From NCBI RefSeq assembly GCF_024585265.1, contig NZ_CP036533.1, positions 1,931,001 to 1,995,000 on the forward strand: a stretch of DNA of 64,000 nucleotides, written 5' to 3'. The translations under genes and the position numbers were made by a program. Below, piece after piece: positions 7,476-15,595 of this stretch (within the stretch, counting starts at the first letter, position 1; each line of letters begins with the position of its first letter). Source of the stretch: Bradyrhizobium sp. WBAH42. GTDB taxonomy: Bacteria; Pseudomonadota; Alphaproteobacteria; Rhizobiales; Xanthobacteraceae. Under the pieces are notes generated by a model. It was not told the DNA's origin and ran no database searches. It saw nothing but the letters and a program-made list of their open reading frames with translations.

Positions 7476-8784
7476 GTCGCTGCCCGTTGCGCTGCCGATC
7501 ACGCTGCGGATGTACCGGCGCCTAGCCGCCGGCCTGGTGCCGCTTGCGCCTGCGCTGATCAAGCGGCGGCTGAAGCAGGGCAAGGAGGATCCCGCGCGCG
7601 TCGGCGAGCGGCGCGGCCTGTCCCGCGACGTGCGGCCGCATGGCCCGCTGGTCTGGATTCACGGCGCCAGCGTCGGCGAGGTGCTGGCCTCGGCCGCGCT
7701 GATCGAGCGCCTGCGCGAGCTCAATCTGCGCATCCTGCTCACCTCGGGCACGGTCACCTCGGCGGCGGTCGTCGCCAAACGCTTTCCGCCCGACGTCATC
7801 CATCAATACGTGCCGTATGACTCGCCGCGCTACGTCGCGCGCTTCCTGGATCATTGGAAGCCGTCGCTGGCGCTGTTCATCGAATCCGATCTGTGGCCGA
7901 ACCTGATCCTCGCCGGCGCGGCGCGGCGGGTGCCGATGGTGCTGATCAACGGACGGATGTCGCCGCGTTCGTTCCCGCGCTGGCGGCGCATGCACGGCAC
8001 CATCTCGGCGCTGCTGTCGCGGTTCGACATCTGTCTTGCGCAGTCGAAGACCGACGCCGAGCGCTTTGCCGCGCTCGGCGGCCGCGACGTCGTCACGACG
8101 GGGAATCTCAAGCTCGACGTGCCGGCGCCGCCGGCCGATCCCGCCAAGCTCGAACGGCTGATGGCCATGACGCGTGGGCGTCCGATCATCGTTGCGGCCT
8201 CGACCCATCCGGGCGAGGACGAGATGCTGATCGCGGCGCATCGCAGCCTGGTCGGCTTCTTTCCGCAGCTTCTCACCGTGATCGTGCCGCGGCATCCGGA
8301 TCGCGGCTCCTCGATCGCAGGCCTGGTCACCGCGTCCGGGCTGAAGCCCAGCTTGCGCTCGCGCGAGGAGCTGCCGACGGCGACGACCGACGTCTATGTC
8401 GCCGACACGATGGGCGAACTCGGCCTGTTCTATCGGCTCTCGGAAATTGTCTTCATGGGCGGATCGCTGATCCACCATGGCGGGCAGAATCCGATCGAGG
8501 CGATCAAGTTGGGCGCCGCGATCGTCCACGGTCCGCACGTGTTCAACTTTGCCGACGTCTATGAGGCGCTCGATACGAGCGGTGGGGCGCGGCAGGCCGA
8601 CACGCAGGAAGCGCTGGTCAAGCAGCTCGGCCAGCTGCTGGCCGATCCCACCACGCGCGACAAGATGCAGCGCGCAGGCACGGGCGTGGTCGAGCAGCTT
8701 GGCGGTGCCCTCGATCGCACCATGACCGCGCTCGAGCCCTATCTGTTGCAGTTGCGGATCGAGATGGGGGCCGCCAATGCGTGA
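7468..8784 (+). CDS. waaA: 3-deoxy-D-manno-octulosonic acid transferase (Kdo transferase)
   Basis: 438 residues, GT30 family. It transfers Kdo from CMP-Kdo to lipid IVA at the inner membrane. The N-terminal domain has the WIHGASVGEVLASAALIE motif with the catalytic Glu (SVGE). The C-terminal domain has VAASTHPGEDEML, VPRHPDRG, VADTMGELGLFY and GGSLIHHGGQNPIEA, all typical of WaaA/KdtA. The ATG at 7468 lies inside the end of the acyltransferase gene and the TGA overlaps lpxK by 8 bp, so the three genes are translationally coupled. Confidence 0.96.
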   Translation: MPKSLPVALPITLRMYRRLAAGLVPLAPALIKRRLKQGKEDPARVGERRGLSRDVRPHGPLVWIHGASVGEVLASAALIERLRELNLRILLTSGTVTSAAVVAKRFPPDVIHQYVPYDSPRYVARFLDHWKPSLALFIESDLWPNLILAGAARRVPMVLINGRMSPRSFPRWRRMHGTISALLSRFDICLAQSKTDAERFAALGGRDVVTTGNLKLDVPAPPADPAKLERLMAMTRGRPIIVAASTHPGEDEMLIAAHRSLVGFFPQLLTVIVPRHPDRGSSIAGLVTASGLKPSLRSREELPTATTDVYVADTMGELGLFYRLSEIVFMGGSLIHHGGQNPIEAIKLGAAIVHGPHVFNFADVYEALDTSGGARQADTQEALVKQLGQLLADPTTRDKMQRAGTGVVEQLGGALDRTMTALEPYLLQLRIEMGAANA

Positions 8785-9793
8785 GCCGGCCTTTTGGTAC
8801 CGGCCACGCTCCCTTCAATCGTATGCGCTATGGCCGCTCGGTGCGCTCTACGGCGCGATCACCGCACGGCGCATGCTGCGCCAGGACTTTGACGCCGGGA
8901 TCCCCGTGATCTGCGTCGGCAACTACCATGTCGGCGGTGCCGGCAAGACGCCGACCGTGCTGGCGCTGACGAAGCTCCTGCGCGAGCTCGGCGAGACGCC
9001 TGTCGTGCTCAGCCGCGGCTATGGCGGGCGCCTGAAGGGTCCTGTCATGGTCGACCGCGCGCGCCACGATGCGTCCGACGTCGGCGACGAGCCCTTGATG
9101 ATGTCGCGCGACGTGCCGGTGGCGGTCGCGCGCGACCGCCTCGACGGCGTCGCGCTGGCGAAGTCGCAAGGCGCGACCGTGATCCTGATGGATGACGGCT
9201 TCCAGAACCCTGCTCTGTTCAAGGACGCCTCGCTGATCGTGATCGACGGCGAGCGCGGCCTCGGCAACGGCAAGGTGTTTCCCGCGGGCCCCCTGCGCGC
9301 ACCGCTCGAGGTGCAGCTCGCGCGCACCGACGCGCTGGTGCTGATCGGCGACGGCAATGCCGCCAACGATGTCGCGGCGGAGATCGCGAAGCGGAACAAG
9401 CCCGAGCTGCGTGCGCGCCTGAAGCCGGATGCGGCCTCGCTCGCGCAGCTCTCCGGCAAGCGGGTGTTCGCCTTCGCCGGCATCGGCGATCCCGAGCGCT
9501 TCTTCCGCACCCTGCGTGCGAGCGGCGTCGAGGTCGCGCGCACGCGCGCCTTCGCCGACCACCACATGTTTTCGCAGGACGAGATCGCAGCGCTCGCAGC
9601 CGACGCTCAGCGCGAGCAGCTCACGCTGGTGACCACGGAGAAGGATCTTGCACGCTTGCGCGGCCGCGAAGGCGTGCCTGACGGCATCGTGCCGTTCGCC
9701 GTCCAGCTCGAGTTCGATGACCCGGCAAAGCTGCGGCAATTGATCAGCGATCATCTGTACAGAGCGCGCGAGCGAAGGTTCAGCGCGCGCTGA
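8777..9793 (+). CDS. lpxK: Tetraacyldisaccharide 4'-kinase LpxK
   Basis: 338 residues. It phosphorylates the 4' position of the tetraacyldisaccharide-1-phosphate to give lipid IVA. The Walker A loop is HVGGAGKTPT (51-60), near an N-terminal hydrophobic anchor; LSRGYGGRLKGP, VGDEPLM and LMDDGFQNP are LpxK blocks. It is the last gene of the operon. The product order (LpxK makes the acceptor used by WaaA) is the reverse of gene order. Confidence 0.96.
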   Translation: MREPAFWYRPRSLQSYALWPLGALYGAITARRMLRQDFDAGIPVICVGNYHVGGAGKTPTVLALTKLLRELGETPVVLSRGYGGRLKGPVMVDRARHDASDVGDEPLMMSRDVPVAVARDRLDGVALAKSQGATVILMDDGFQNPALFKDASLIVIDGERGLGNGKVFPAGPLRAPLEVQLARTDALVLIGDGNAANDVAAEIAKRNKPELRARLKPDAASLAQLSGKRVFAFAGIGDPERFFRTLRASGVEVARTRAFADHHMFSQDEIAALAADAQREQLTLVTTEKDLARLRGREGVPDGIVPFAVQLEFDDPAKLRQLISDHLYRARERRFSAR

Positions 9794-10054
9794 TCTCGCA
9801 ACGTGAGGCAACGTCTCTGCCCTAGTCGCAAAACGCGAAGTGTCGTGGCTGGCGAATCTTCTTCCGCGCGTTCGGCAGTTGATGTAGCCTTGCATGAGAG
9901 CCGTCACCGGGACGTGCCGAAGTCCCGGGAATCATCGACGGCGTTGATGCCCACGGCGGGCAATGAATCTTCATCATGTCAGGTGCAGCGGCCGTAACGA
10001 CCAGTTCGCAACGGCACGGAGAATTATTGCCAACAATTCAGAGGAGAACTTGCC

Positions 10055-10390
10055 ATGCATTTTTGCCTCACCGGACAATACACGCCACGCGCTCTCAATG
10101 CCATTTTGGAGAATCCCACGACCAATCGCCAGGAGGCAGCTCGAAAGCTCATCGAAGCGGCCGGTGGAAAATTGGTCTCGATGTACAGCGTCGCGGCCGA
10201 CGGCCCCGGCGTGCTCGTGATTTTCGATGTGCCTGATCCCAGCGCGGCTCCGGCCATTTCCGGCCTGACCGTGACGGCCGGTACGCTGCAGAACGTGAAG
10301 CTGGTTCGGTTGTTCACGCAGGACGAGATCAAGCAGGTCCGCCAGAACGCGGCAAAGCTGCGTCCGTCGTATTCGCCGCCGGGCAGCTGA
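10055..10390 (+). CDS. GYD domain-containing protein
   Basis: 111 residues forming a single alpha/beta ferredoxin-like GYD domain: FCLTGQYTPRALNAILENP, then ARKLIEAAGGKLVSMYSVAA and GVLVIFDVPDP. Such proteins are small, cytoplasmic and of unknown function. The start has a strong AGAGGAGA 7 nt upstream. The 261 bp before it (9794-10054) carry no gene I can support. After the stop, CAGCCGCCG (10408-10416) and CGGCGGCTG (10430-10438) form a hairpin without a T-run. Confidence 0.85.
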   Translation: MHFCLTGQYTPRALNAILENPTTNRQEAARKLIEAAGGKLVSMYSVAADGPGVLVIFDVPDPSAAPAISGLTVTAGTLQNVKLVRLFTQDEIKQVRQNAAKLRPSYSPPGS

Positions 10391-10488
10391 TCTCCGGACC
10401 CAAGGCGCAGCCGCCGTTGTCGGACGACGCGGCGGCTGTACTCATGTTAAAGCCGAAATCATGTCTGCGACGCGCCGAAGGGGCATGC

Positions 10489-10575
10489 TCACCACGCGCC
10501 GGCGGCCATCAATCCGATGATGGTCAGGCACGACATGCAGGCCACGACGACGGTGTAGCATTCGGGTGTATTCAT
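10489..10575 (-). CDS. Very small membrane protein (28 aa)
   Basis: ATG at 10573-10575, stop TGA at 10489-10491. The peptide starts MNTPECYTVVVACMSCLT and ends AAGAW. It has one hydrophobic helix (about residues 9-26) and three Cys. GGGAGA sits 5-6 nt upstream of the ATG, which is what argues for a real gene; the frame is too short for routine gene finders. Function is unknown; a small membrane modulator is one possibility. It is followed upstream (minus strand) by another small gene at 10833. Confidence 0.5.
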   Translation of the reverse strand: MNTPECYTVVVACMSCLTIIGLMAAGAW

Positions 10576-10647
10576 TGCCGTCTCCCAAACTGTTGCCAAT
10601 TGCTTGGTCACTGCTACGCGGGAGTGATCGCCGGTCTTGCAGCCGCT

Positions 10648-10833
10648 TCAATTCGGCAGGCCGTGACCGGACTTGCTGTATGCGTCCGTCGTCTCGTCGT
10701 CCACTTGCGTCGCAGGATGATAATCTGCTGCGATAGCTTCTGCGCGCTCAGCTGCGATCAGAAGCTGTTTGCGCATTTCAGCGAGACGGGCGCGGCAATA
10801 TTCACGATAGAGCAGTTCGAAAATGGCGGGCAT
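10648..10833 (-). CDS. Small hypothetical protein (61 aa)
   Basis: Starts MPAIFELLYREYCRARLAEM at 10831-10833, with GGGGGTG about 6 nt upstream. It is predicted all-helical and amphipathic through residue ~38, with an acidic/polar tail ending SGHGLPN. Short helical proteins with a YREYCRARLAEMRK-like stretch recur in Bradyrhizobium, in my recollection, without known role. The frame continues upstream without a stop, but those residues look non-coding. It is codirectional with the 28-aa gene 72 bp downstream. Confidence 0.6.
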   Translation of the reverse strand: MPAIFELLYREYCRARLAEMRKQLLIAAERAEAIAADYHPATQVDDETTDAYSKSGHGLPN

Positions 10834-11243
10834 GATCACCCCCATCGATTGACTTTGGATTACAGATATTCCACCGCGAATTTTCAAGGTGATCGGTAGC
10901 CCGTCGGGTGGCTCTTCGATATGAGCCCGTTCACAGACCGCGCCAATTCCAATGCTCGATGGCTGTTTGGTTGACCTGATCGTCCGTGCGATAAAAGAAC
11001 AGGGCCAATTACCTAACATGCACTATAGCAGCGCTTTGTTTCAGCAGAACTTCATCGAACAACTCTAAGGCGCCGAACCGCAACAAAAAATCCAACCACA
11101 ACGCGAAACGACTCACCAACGGCTGCAACGAATGTAGAACGCAATCGACCCGCACGGCAGAGACCATTTTGCCGAGTTGTCGGCAATGCGGCGCGGGCAC
11201 ATCGCCCTTTTCCTTCGCGCGGCAAAACCGCCTGCCGGTGGCC
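10834..11243. other. 410-bp gap without a supported gene
   Basis: It separates the small gene at 10833 from the end of the TadE-like gene. The sequence is more A+T-rich than its surroundings around 10960-11100. A minus-strand frame (start 11263) crosses it but lacks an RBS and any recognisable domain. It probably holds the promoter for the small genes and the 3' end of the tad-like operon; I see no clear terminator. Confidence 0.5.
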
Positions 11244-11621
11244 TCAACTCGGAAAACATGCACGCGCGGTCAGCGTCACCGGGGACAGGTTGATGATCTG
11301 CGGAAACTCGAATGAATAGGTCGCGCTGACCTGGTTGCCGCACGCGGCCGTGGCAAAGGTGAATGTCCCCGGAGGGAGCGTGAGGCCGAAGGCCTGCTGG
11401 GCAGCGTAGGTCGTGATCGCACTGCTGCTCGGGCAGAGCGTGTTGTTGACGGTCGCGCAGCGCGCCGCCATTTCGCTGCCATGCTGGATTCCCAGCTGGG
11501 TCCAGAACAGCAGTCCGCATTCGATGATCCCGAATATGAACAGGAAGAACACGGGAGCGGTCAGCGCAAATTCCAGCGCCGAGGCGCCGCGCGTGTCTCG
11601 CCAGAGTGCGGTGAGCTTCAC
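11244..11621 (-). CDS. TadE-like pseudopilin-family protein
   Basis: 125 residues from a GTG at 11619-11621. It has the TadE signature: a short basic N-terminus (LWRDTRGASALEFALTAP) with Glu after the processing-like Gly-Ala-Ser, then a hydrophobic helix (VFFLFIFGIIECGLLFW), then a beta-rich periplasmic part with paired Cys (CATVNNTLC; CGNQ). TadE proteins are minor pilins/assembly factors of Flp/Tad pili and are anchored in the inner membrane. The GTG overlaps the stop of the gene upstream (GTGA). No tadA/B/C or flp gene is in this window. Confidence 0.85.
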   Translation of the reverse strand: MKLTALWRDTRGASALEFALTAPVFFLFIFGIIECGLLFWTQLGIQHGSEMAARCATVNNTLCPSSSAITTYAAQQAFGLTLPPGTFTFATAACGNQVSATYSFEFPQIINLSPVTLTARACFPS

Positions 11622-12136
11622 TGCAGCCTCGTGGTGGACTGCGCGGTGTAGGTGTATGTGGCCGCCACGATCTGATAATCGATGATCGTATAATACGTCG
11701 CCCGCGCCGAGACCGTCGTGTATGTTCCGGCCGGCGCACCGCCGGTGCAGACCGTTCCGCAGCTGGTGGCGCTGACTCCCGCACTCGTTGGACATCCGCA
11801 GAATTGGACCGGCGGAGGTGAAGCGGTGATGTTGGTCGCGCTGGTGGCGCTTGCGACCGCGTTCGCGATGCCGTTCGTGTCGAAGCCGCGCGCGATGGCG
11901 TACTGGGCTCCCGCTTGCGCGGCATTTTCGAGCTGCATCTTGCGATAGAGGGCAAGCCCGATGTCCGTGACCGAGACGACCATCAGAGACAGCAGGGGAA
12001 TCAGGATGGCGAATTCGGCTGCCGCGACGCCCCGTTGATCGCCGGCAGCATTGCGCACGTGCCGCGCCAGAGAACCAAGCCATCGACGGCCGAACCTGGA
12101 TGAAGAATTCTGGATTTGCATCGCTTCAAACCTCAT
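11618..12136 (-). CDS. TadE-like pseudopilin-family protein (second copy)
   Basis: 172 residues. After a basic leader comes AAGDQRGVAAAEFAILIP, again the Gly..Ala-Glu-Phe TadE motif, then a membrane helix (LLSLMVVSVTDIGLALY) and QLENAAQAGAQYAIARG, typical of TadE/TadG. The C-terminal part contains CGCPTSAG and a Cys pair. The start chosen (ATG 12134-12136) overlaps the upstream TGA in an ATGA; MQIQNSS five codons later is an alternative. It differs from the following TadE-like gene in length and C-terminus, so it is a divergent paralog rather than a recent duplicate. Confidence 0.85.
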   Translation of the reverse strand: MRFEAMQIQNSSSRFGRRWLGSLARHVRNAAGDQRGVAAAEFAILIPLLSLMVVSVTDIGLALYRKMQLENAAQAGAQYAIARGFDTNGIANAVASATSATNITASPPPVQFCGCPTSAGVSATSCGTVCTGGAPAGTYTTVSARATYYTIIDYQIVAATYTYTAQSTTRLQ

Positions 12137-13428
12137 TCGACGAGCTGCGCGGTTTGCGATCCGATCGTCGCGGTGCCGAGCGCGGTGCAATTGACCTGCA
12201 GGTTCGACGTGCCGCTGAACGTCAGCGTATCCGCGATGATCTTGGTGCAGGATGTGCTGGTGCCGTTGCCGCCGCTGAAGCTGAGATTGGCCTTTGGCAG
12301 GTAGATGGCGCCGCCGAAATTCTGCGTGCTGCCGCCGGTGAGATTGAAATTGGTCCCGGCCGGCATGTTGCGGTCGCCGTACATGACGATGCCCTTCGTG
12401 GGGCCGCTGGTCGGCCCGGTCAGATCGACGGTCGCGTTGCTGCCGATCGAGGCGGTGCCCCAGTCGCTTCCGGAGCCCGTGAACACCAGGGTGACGCCGC
12501 TGCCGGTGATGGTGGCATTTCCGGCGACGCTCAAGCTGGCCCCGTCCAGATAGTAGATGCCCGGATTGAGGTTCAGGACTGCGCCGGCATTGACCGTGAT
12601 GCTGCCCATGTAGCAGCCGGGGTCGAGCGAGTTCGTCTTTCCGTTGGCGTTGACCGTGATCTTGGCATTGCTGCAGCTCGGCCGCGCCGGCGGAGAGACG
12701 TCGGCATAGGGATCGGCGACAGGCGTGATGTGCGTCTTGACCCCGTTGGTCGCCGTGATGCTGCTTGCGCCGGAGACGTCGCCGACCACGCCGACCTGGT
12801 TTGCCGCGACCGAGGCGCTGCCGGCGACATTGAGCGAGGGGCTTGCGCTCGAATTGCTGTAGAGATTGCACTTGATCAGGTTGAGCTGGTTGCCGCCGCT
12901 GACGTTGACGGCGGGGCTTGCGCTCGCGTTCAGCGCAAGCACGCAGCCCGTCCCGGAATTGGGCAGCGCGACCGAGCGCGCGGTGATTGGCACGCGATCC
13001 GAGCCGAACAAGGCCGACAGCAGCCGGCGCTGCGGTTGACTGACGATGACTTCGATGGCCTGCGCGTTCGACGCTTGATTGCCTGTTTTTGGCGGCTGGT
13101 TCACCGTGACCGTGACGTCGTTCGCCCCGTCGGTGTAACCATAATTTGCCGCAACCGCCTTGGCTTCGGACGAGGGGTCGCCGCCGACACTGGCAGCCGT
13201 CGCAGCGCTGACCGCGCCGGAATCTGCAACGCTCTGCATGTTCTTGTGCTTGTAGTACCACCAGCCCACTTCCGTTCCGAGGCCGGCGGTGCCGACCAGG
13301 ACCGGCATGAGCACCGCAGAAATCAGCACGTAGCTGCCCGACTCGTCGCGGATGAACCGTTCGAGCACATGATGCTTTGAGCTCGAAGGTGCACCGAACG
13401 AACGGCTGAAAGTTCTCCGGAGGTCCAT
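12133..13428 (-). CDS. TadG-like Flp pilus assembly protein
   Basis: 431 residues. The N-terminal FIRDESGSYVLISAVLMPVL followed by GWWYYKHKNMQSVADSGAVS is the TadG/Tad_N motif (a membrane helix then a 'QxxADAAAxA'-like stretch). Residues ~140-430 are Gly/Ser/Thr/Asn-rich and beta-repetitive (NASASPAVNVSGGNQLNL, GSITVNAGAVLNLNPGIYYL), probably an extended beta-helix-like extracytoplasmic domain. It is first in a three-gene TadG-TadE-TadE operon and its TGA overlaps the next ATG. Roles in tight adherence are known for the family; activity here is inferred. Confidence 0.85.
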   Translation of the reverse strand: MDLRRTFSRSFGAPSSSKHHVLERFIRDESGSYVLISAVLMPVLVGTAGLGTEVGWWYYKHKNMQSVADSGAVSAATAASVGGDPSSEAKAVAANYGYTDGANDVTVTVNQPPKTGNQASNAQAIEVIVSQPQRRLLSALFGSDRVPITARSVALPNSGTGCVLALNASASPAVNVSGGNQLNLIKCNLYSNSSASPSLNVAGSASVAANQVGVVGDVSGASSITATNGVKTHITPVADPYADVSPPARPSCSNAKITVNANGKTNSLDPGCYMGSITVNAGAVLNLNPGIYYLDGASLSVAGNATITGSGVTLVFTGSGSDWGTASIGSNATVDLTGPTSGPTKGIVMYGDRNMPAGTNFNLTGGSTQNFGGAIYLPKANLSFSGGNGTSTSCTKIIADTLTFSGTSNLQVNCTALGTATIGSQTAQLVE

Positions 13429-13692
13429 GCGTTCCTGCCCGTTGCCACTTTATCCCGAGGCAATGTGGTGCGAGGCGGCTTAAATGCGCCCCAATGGAAG
13501 CCGGACAATTTTAAACATCGGCGAACATTCAGCCGGCATTCATGGCCGCAATTCTATCGATGTAGCCGCGTCCAGGAGAGCCAGATGAAATTGCGGTCTG
13601 CAATTCTTAACCCCAGCCTCATAGGTCTGCCGGTTTTGCCCGCCACGGAGCAGTGACAGTGCGATGCCGTGCGGTGGGCAAGGCGAAGTCTC

Positions 13693-13783
13693 GTAGGGTG
13701 GGCAAAGGCGCAAAGCGCCGTGCCCACCATCTCTTCGCAATCGCGACGCCCAAGGTGGGCACGCTTCGCTTTGCCCACCCTAC
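13693..13783. repeat. Intergenic hairpin repeat, GTAGGGTGGGCAAAG family, copy 2
   Basis: Ends are GTAGGGTGGGCAAAGGCGC and GCTTTGCCCACCCTAC, with the inner pair GTGCCCACC/GGTGGGCAC. It lies in the 377-bp gene-free stretch 13429-13805 between the tad-like operon (its promoter side) and the DUF2093 gene. The rest of that stretch holds nothing I can name. Confidence 0.9.
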
Positions 13784-13805
13784 AAGAGTCATGAGAGCCG
13801 AGGGA

Positions 13806-14030
13806 TCACGGCTGCTTCAGCGCGCCGGGAAAATGCCGCTGCAGCACCGCGGCGGGCGTGGAATAGGCTTCCTGCAGGTCCACGCTCCAGTACTTCAGCT
13901 CGTCGAGCGGGATTCGGACGTCGGTGATCGCGCAGCGCACGAAGGTGCCCGGCGAGATCACGCGGAAATCGCCGTCGAGATATTGCACCTGCGCTTCGCC
14001 ATGGCCCGAGGGGCCGAACTTGTTCAGCAC
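13806..14030 (-). CDS. DUF2093 domain-containing protein
   Basis: 74 residues beginning VLNKFGPSGHGEAQVQYLDG (GTG start 14028-14030, GGAG 9 nt upstream). GTFVRCAITDVRIPLDELKY, WSVDLQEAYSTP and the C-terminal QRHF are hallmarks of the alphaproteobacterial DUF2093 family. It is small, soluble and of unknown function; the single Cys sits in a conserved FVRCA context, which might hint at a metal- or nucleic-acid-binding knuckle. The open frame extends upstream to 14171 but the extra residues are not family-like. Confidence 0.88.
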   Translation of the reverse strand: MLNKFGPSGHGEAQVQYLDGDFRVISPGTFVRCAITDVRIPLDELKYWSVDLQEAYSTPAAVLQRHFPGALKQP

Positions 14031-14181
14031 GGTCGAAAGTCTCCGCGGAAGGCCTCTCCATGGAAACCCGTGGAAGGCACGATGTGTTGGACGGGATGTA
14101 GCATAGATGGGGTGGCTTGTCCGCCCGTTAAACCCACCGGTTTGTGATGATTTGCCACCGTTTTCGCACAATGGAGCTCAC

Positions 14182-14263
14182 CGTCATTCCGGGGCGATGC
14201 GCAGCATCGAACCCGGAATCTCGAGATTCCGGGTCTGGTCCTTCGGACCATCCCGGAATGACG
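14182..14263. repeat. Intergenic hairpin repeat, CGTCATTCCGGG type
   Basis: It runs from CGTCATTCCGGGGCG to TCCCGGAATGACG, with an inner perfect stem CCCGGAATCTCGAGATTCCGGG (written here as arms CCCGGAATCT/AGATTCCGGG). It lies in the region between the divergent DUF2093 and hydrolase genes. Confidence 0.85.
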
Positions 14264-14323
14264 ACGAAAGAGAGACTTCGATCCGAGGGCCACTGGTTCC
14301 GGCAGCTCCTGCGGCAGAATCCG

Positions 14324-15118
14324 ATGCGCCTGCGACTGACCGCTCTGTTCCTGACGCTCATGATGTCGGCCGCGCACGCCGCCCCGGCGCCGCAGCCGGT
14401 CGAGATTCCGCTTCCCTCCGGGGTGCTCCATGCGCAGCTCTACAAGCCCGAGGGCGCGGGGCCGTTTCCGGCCGTGATCGCGCTGCACGGCTGCGGCGGG
14501 CTCAGTGGCCATTCCGATCCGGTGCTGCCGCGCTATCGCGATTGGGCCGAGCGCCTGCTCAAGGCCGGCAATGCCGTGCTGCTGCCCGATAGCTACGGCT
14601 CGCGCGAGCTCGGCCCGCAATGCCGCGTCAAGGAGATGCACGTCAAGGCACGGCGCGAGCGCGTCGCCGATATCGCGGCCTCGCGCGCCTGGCTGATGCA
14701 GCAGCCTTTCGTGGCGCAGGACCGTGTCAGCCTGATCGGCTGGGCCAATGGTGCGAGCGCGCTGCTCTGGGCCGTGCGTCCGCAGAGCGCGGGGCGCGAT
14801 CTTGGTCCGGACTTCCGCGCCGCGATCGCGTTCTATCCGGATTGCCGGATCTCGGCGGGCCTCGGCTGGAGCACGCGGGTGCCGACGCTGGTCTTGATCG
14901 GCGCCGATGACGAGGTGTCGTCGCCGCCGGCCTGCCGTCAGATGGTGGACGGCGCGCGCGGCCGCAGCGCGCTGGCGCGCATCGTGGTCTATCCCGGCGC
15001 CGATCACGATTTCGACCGCGCCACCCCGCCGCTGCACGCCGCCGCCGCGCCCGAGCACGAGGATGCCGAGGCCCGCGCCGCCTCGCAGAAGGACGTCGCG
15101 CAATGGCTGGCGCGGTGA
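14324..15118 (+). CDS. Secreted dienelactone-hydrolase-family protein lacking the nucleophile
   Basis: 264 residues with a signal peptide (MRLRLTALFLTLMMSAAHAA). The alpha/beta hydrolase core is clear: FPAVIALHGCGGLSG (oxyanion loop), the Asp in LIGADDEVS and the His in GADHDFDR. At the nucleophile elbow, VSLIGWANGAS, the Ser/Cys position is Ala141 (codon 14744-14746, GCC), so classical hydrolysis should be impaired. Either it is a pseudoenzyme or it uses another residue. The ATG at 14324 is chosen because it starts the signal peptide. Confidence 0.82.
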   Translation: MRLRLTALFLTLMMSAAHAAPAPQPVEIPLPSGVLHAQLYKPEGAGPFPAVIALHGCGGLSGHSDPVLPRYRDWAERLLKAGNAVLLPDSYGSRELGPQCRVKEMHVKARRERVADIAASRAWLMQQPFVAQDRVSLIGWANGASALLWAVRPQSAGRDLGPDFRAAIAFYPDCRISAGLGWSTRVPTLVLIGADDEVSSPPACRQMVDGARGRSALARIVVYPGADHDFDRATPPLHAAAAPEHEDAEARAASQKDVAQWLAR

Positions 15119-15179
15119 CGGCGTGCCATCGCGTCGCCGCGCCATCATTCGACCACGATGTCGATTCAACGCATCTCAC

Positions 15180-15323
15180 ATGCGCAGCCGCATCACGCTC
15201 TTCGCCTCCGCCCTGATCGTCTTCACCGTCGCGATCCTGCTGTTCGAAGCAGAGGCCGGCGCCCCGCAGCCGGAACATTGCGGTTTCTGGACCACGATCG
15301 ACGCGGGCTTGTCGTGTCGGTAG
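15180..15323 (+). CDS. Small hypothetical exported or membrane peptide (47 aa)
   Basis: Starts MRSRITLFASALIVFTVAIL; an N-terminal hydrophobic helix is followed by about 23 polar residues with two Cys (EHCGFW; LSCR) near the C-terminus. It could be a cleaved secreted peptide with one disulfide. There is only a weak upstream RBS, so the call rests on the well-formed signal-like N-terminus and the position 61 bp after the hydrolase gene. Function unknown. Confidence 0.5.
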   Translation: MRSRITLFASALIVFTVAILLFEAEAGAPQPEHCGFWTTIDAGLSCR

Positions 15324-15348
15324 GGGCGGCCGGCGCTCTCGCCACACC

Positions 15349-15434
15349 CGTCATGCGAGGAGCACTTGCGACGAAGCAATCCAGAGTCCCTCCGCGGAAA
15401 GACTCTGGATTGCTTCGCTGCGCTCGCAATGACG
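15349..15434. repeat. Intergenic hairpin repeat, CATTGCGAGCG/AAGCAATCCAGA family, copy 1
   Basis: CGTCATGCGAGGAGC and CGCTCGCAATGACG form the ends; inner arms GAAGCAATCCAGAGT and ACTCTGGATTGCTTC pair perfectly. Relatives are at 25011 and 52998. It lies in the 272-bp gap between the 47-aa gene and xseA. Confidence 0.9.
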
Positions 15435-15467
15435 CGTTTGTGGCAAGGCGCGTTCCACACACTCGGT

Positions 15468-15567
15468 GTCATCGCCCGGCTTGACCGGGCGATCCAGTAC
15501 GCCGGGGCGGCTGTGGGTCATCGAGAAGCCGCGGCGTACTGGATTCCCCGCTTTCGCGGGGAATGAC
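15468..15567. repeat. Intergenic hairpin repeat, CCAGTACGCC type
   Basis: GATCCAGTACGCCG and CGGCGTACTGGATT (inner arms) sit between CCCGGCTTGACCGGG and CCCCGCTTTCGCGGGG mini-hairpins, with GTCAT/ATGAC at the ends. It sits directly after another repeat family member, so two elements are stacked before the convergent xseA. Confidence 0.88.
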
Positions 15568-15595
15568 AGCGAGGGCGGAGCACCGTCCTCCCTCC

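Noticed and set aside
10408..10438. Hairpin after the GYD gene as terminator
   Set aside because: Strong stem but no T-run; transcription end not claimed.
11009..11263. 84-codon minus-strand frame overlapping the end of the TadE-like gene
   Set aside because: No RBS and overlap with a supported gene.
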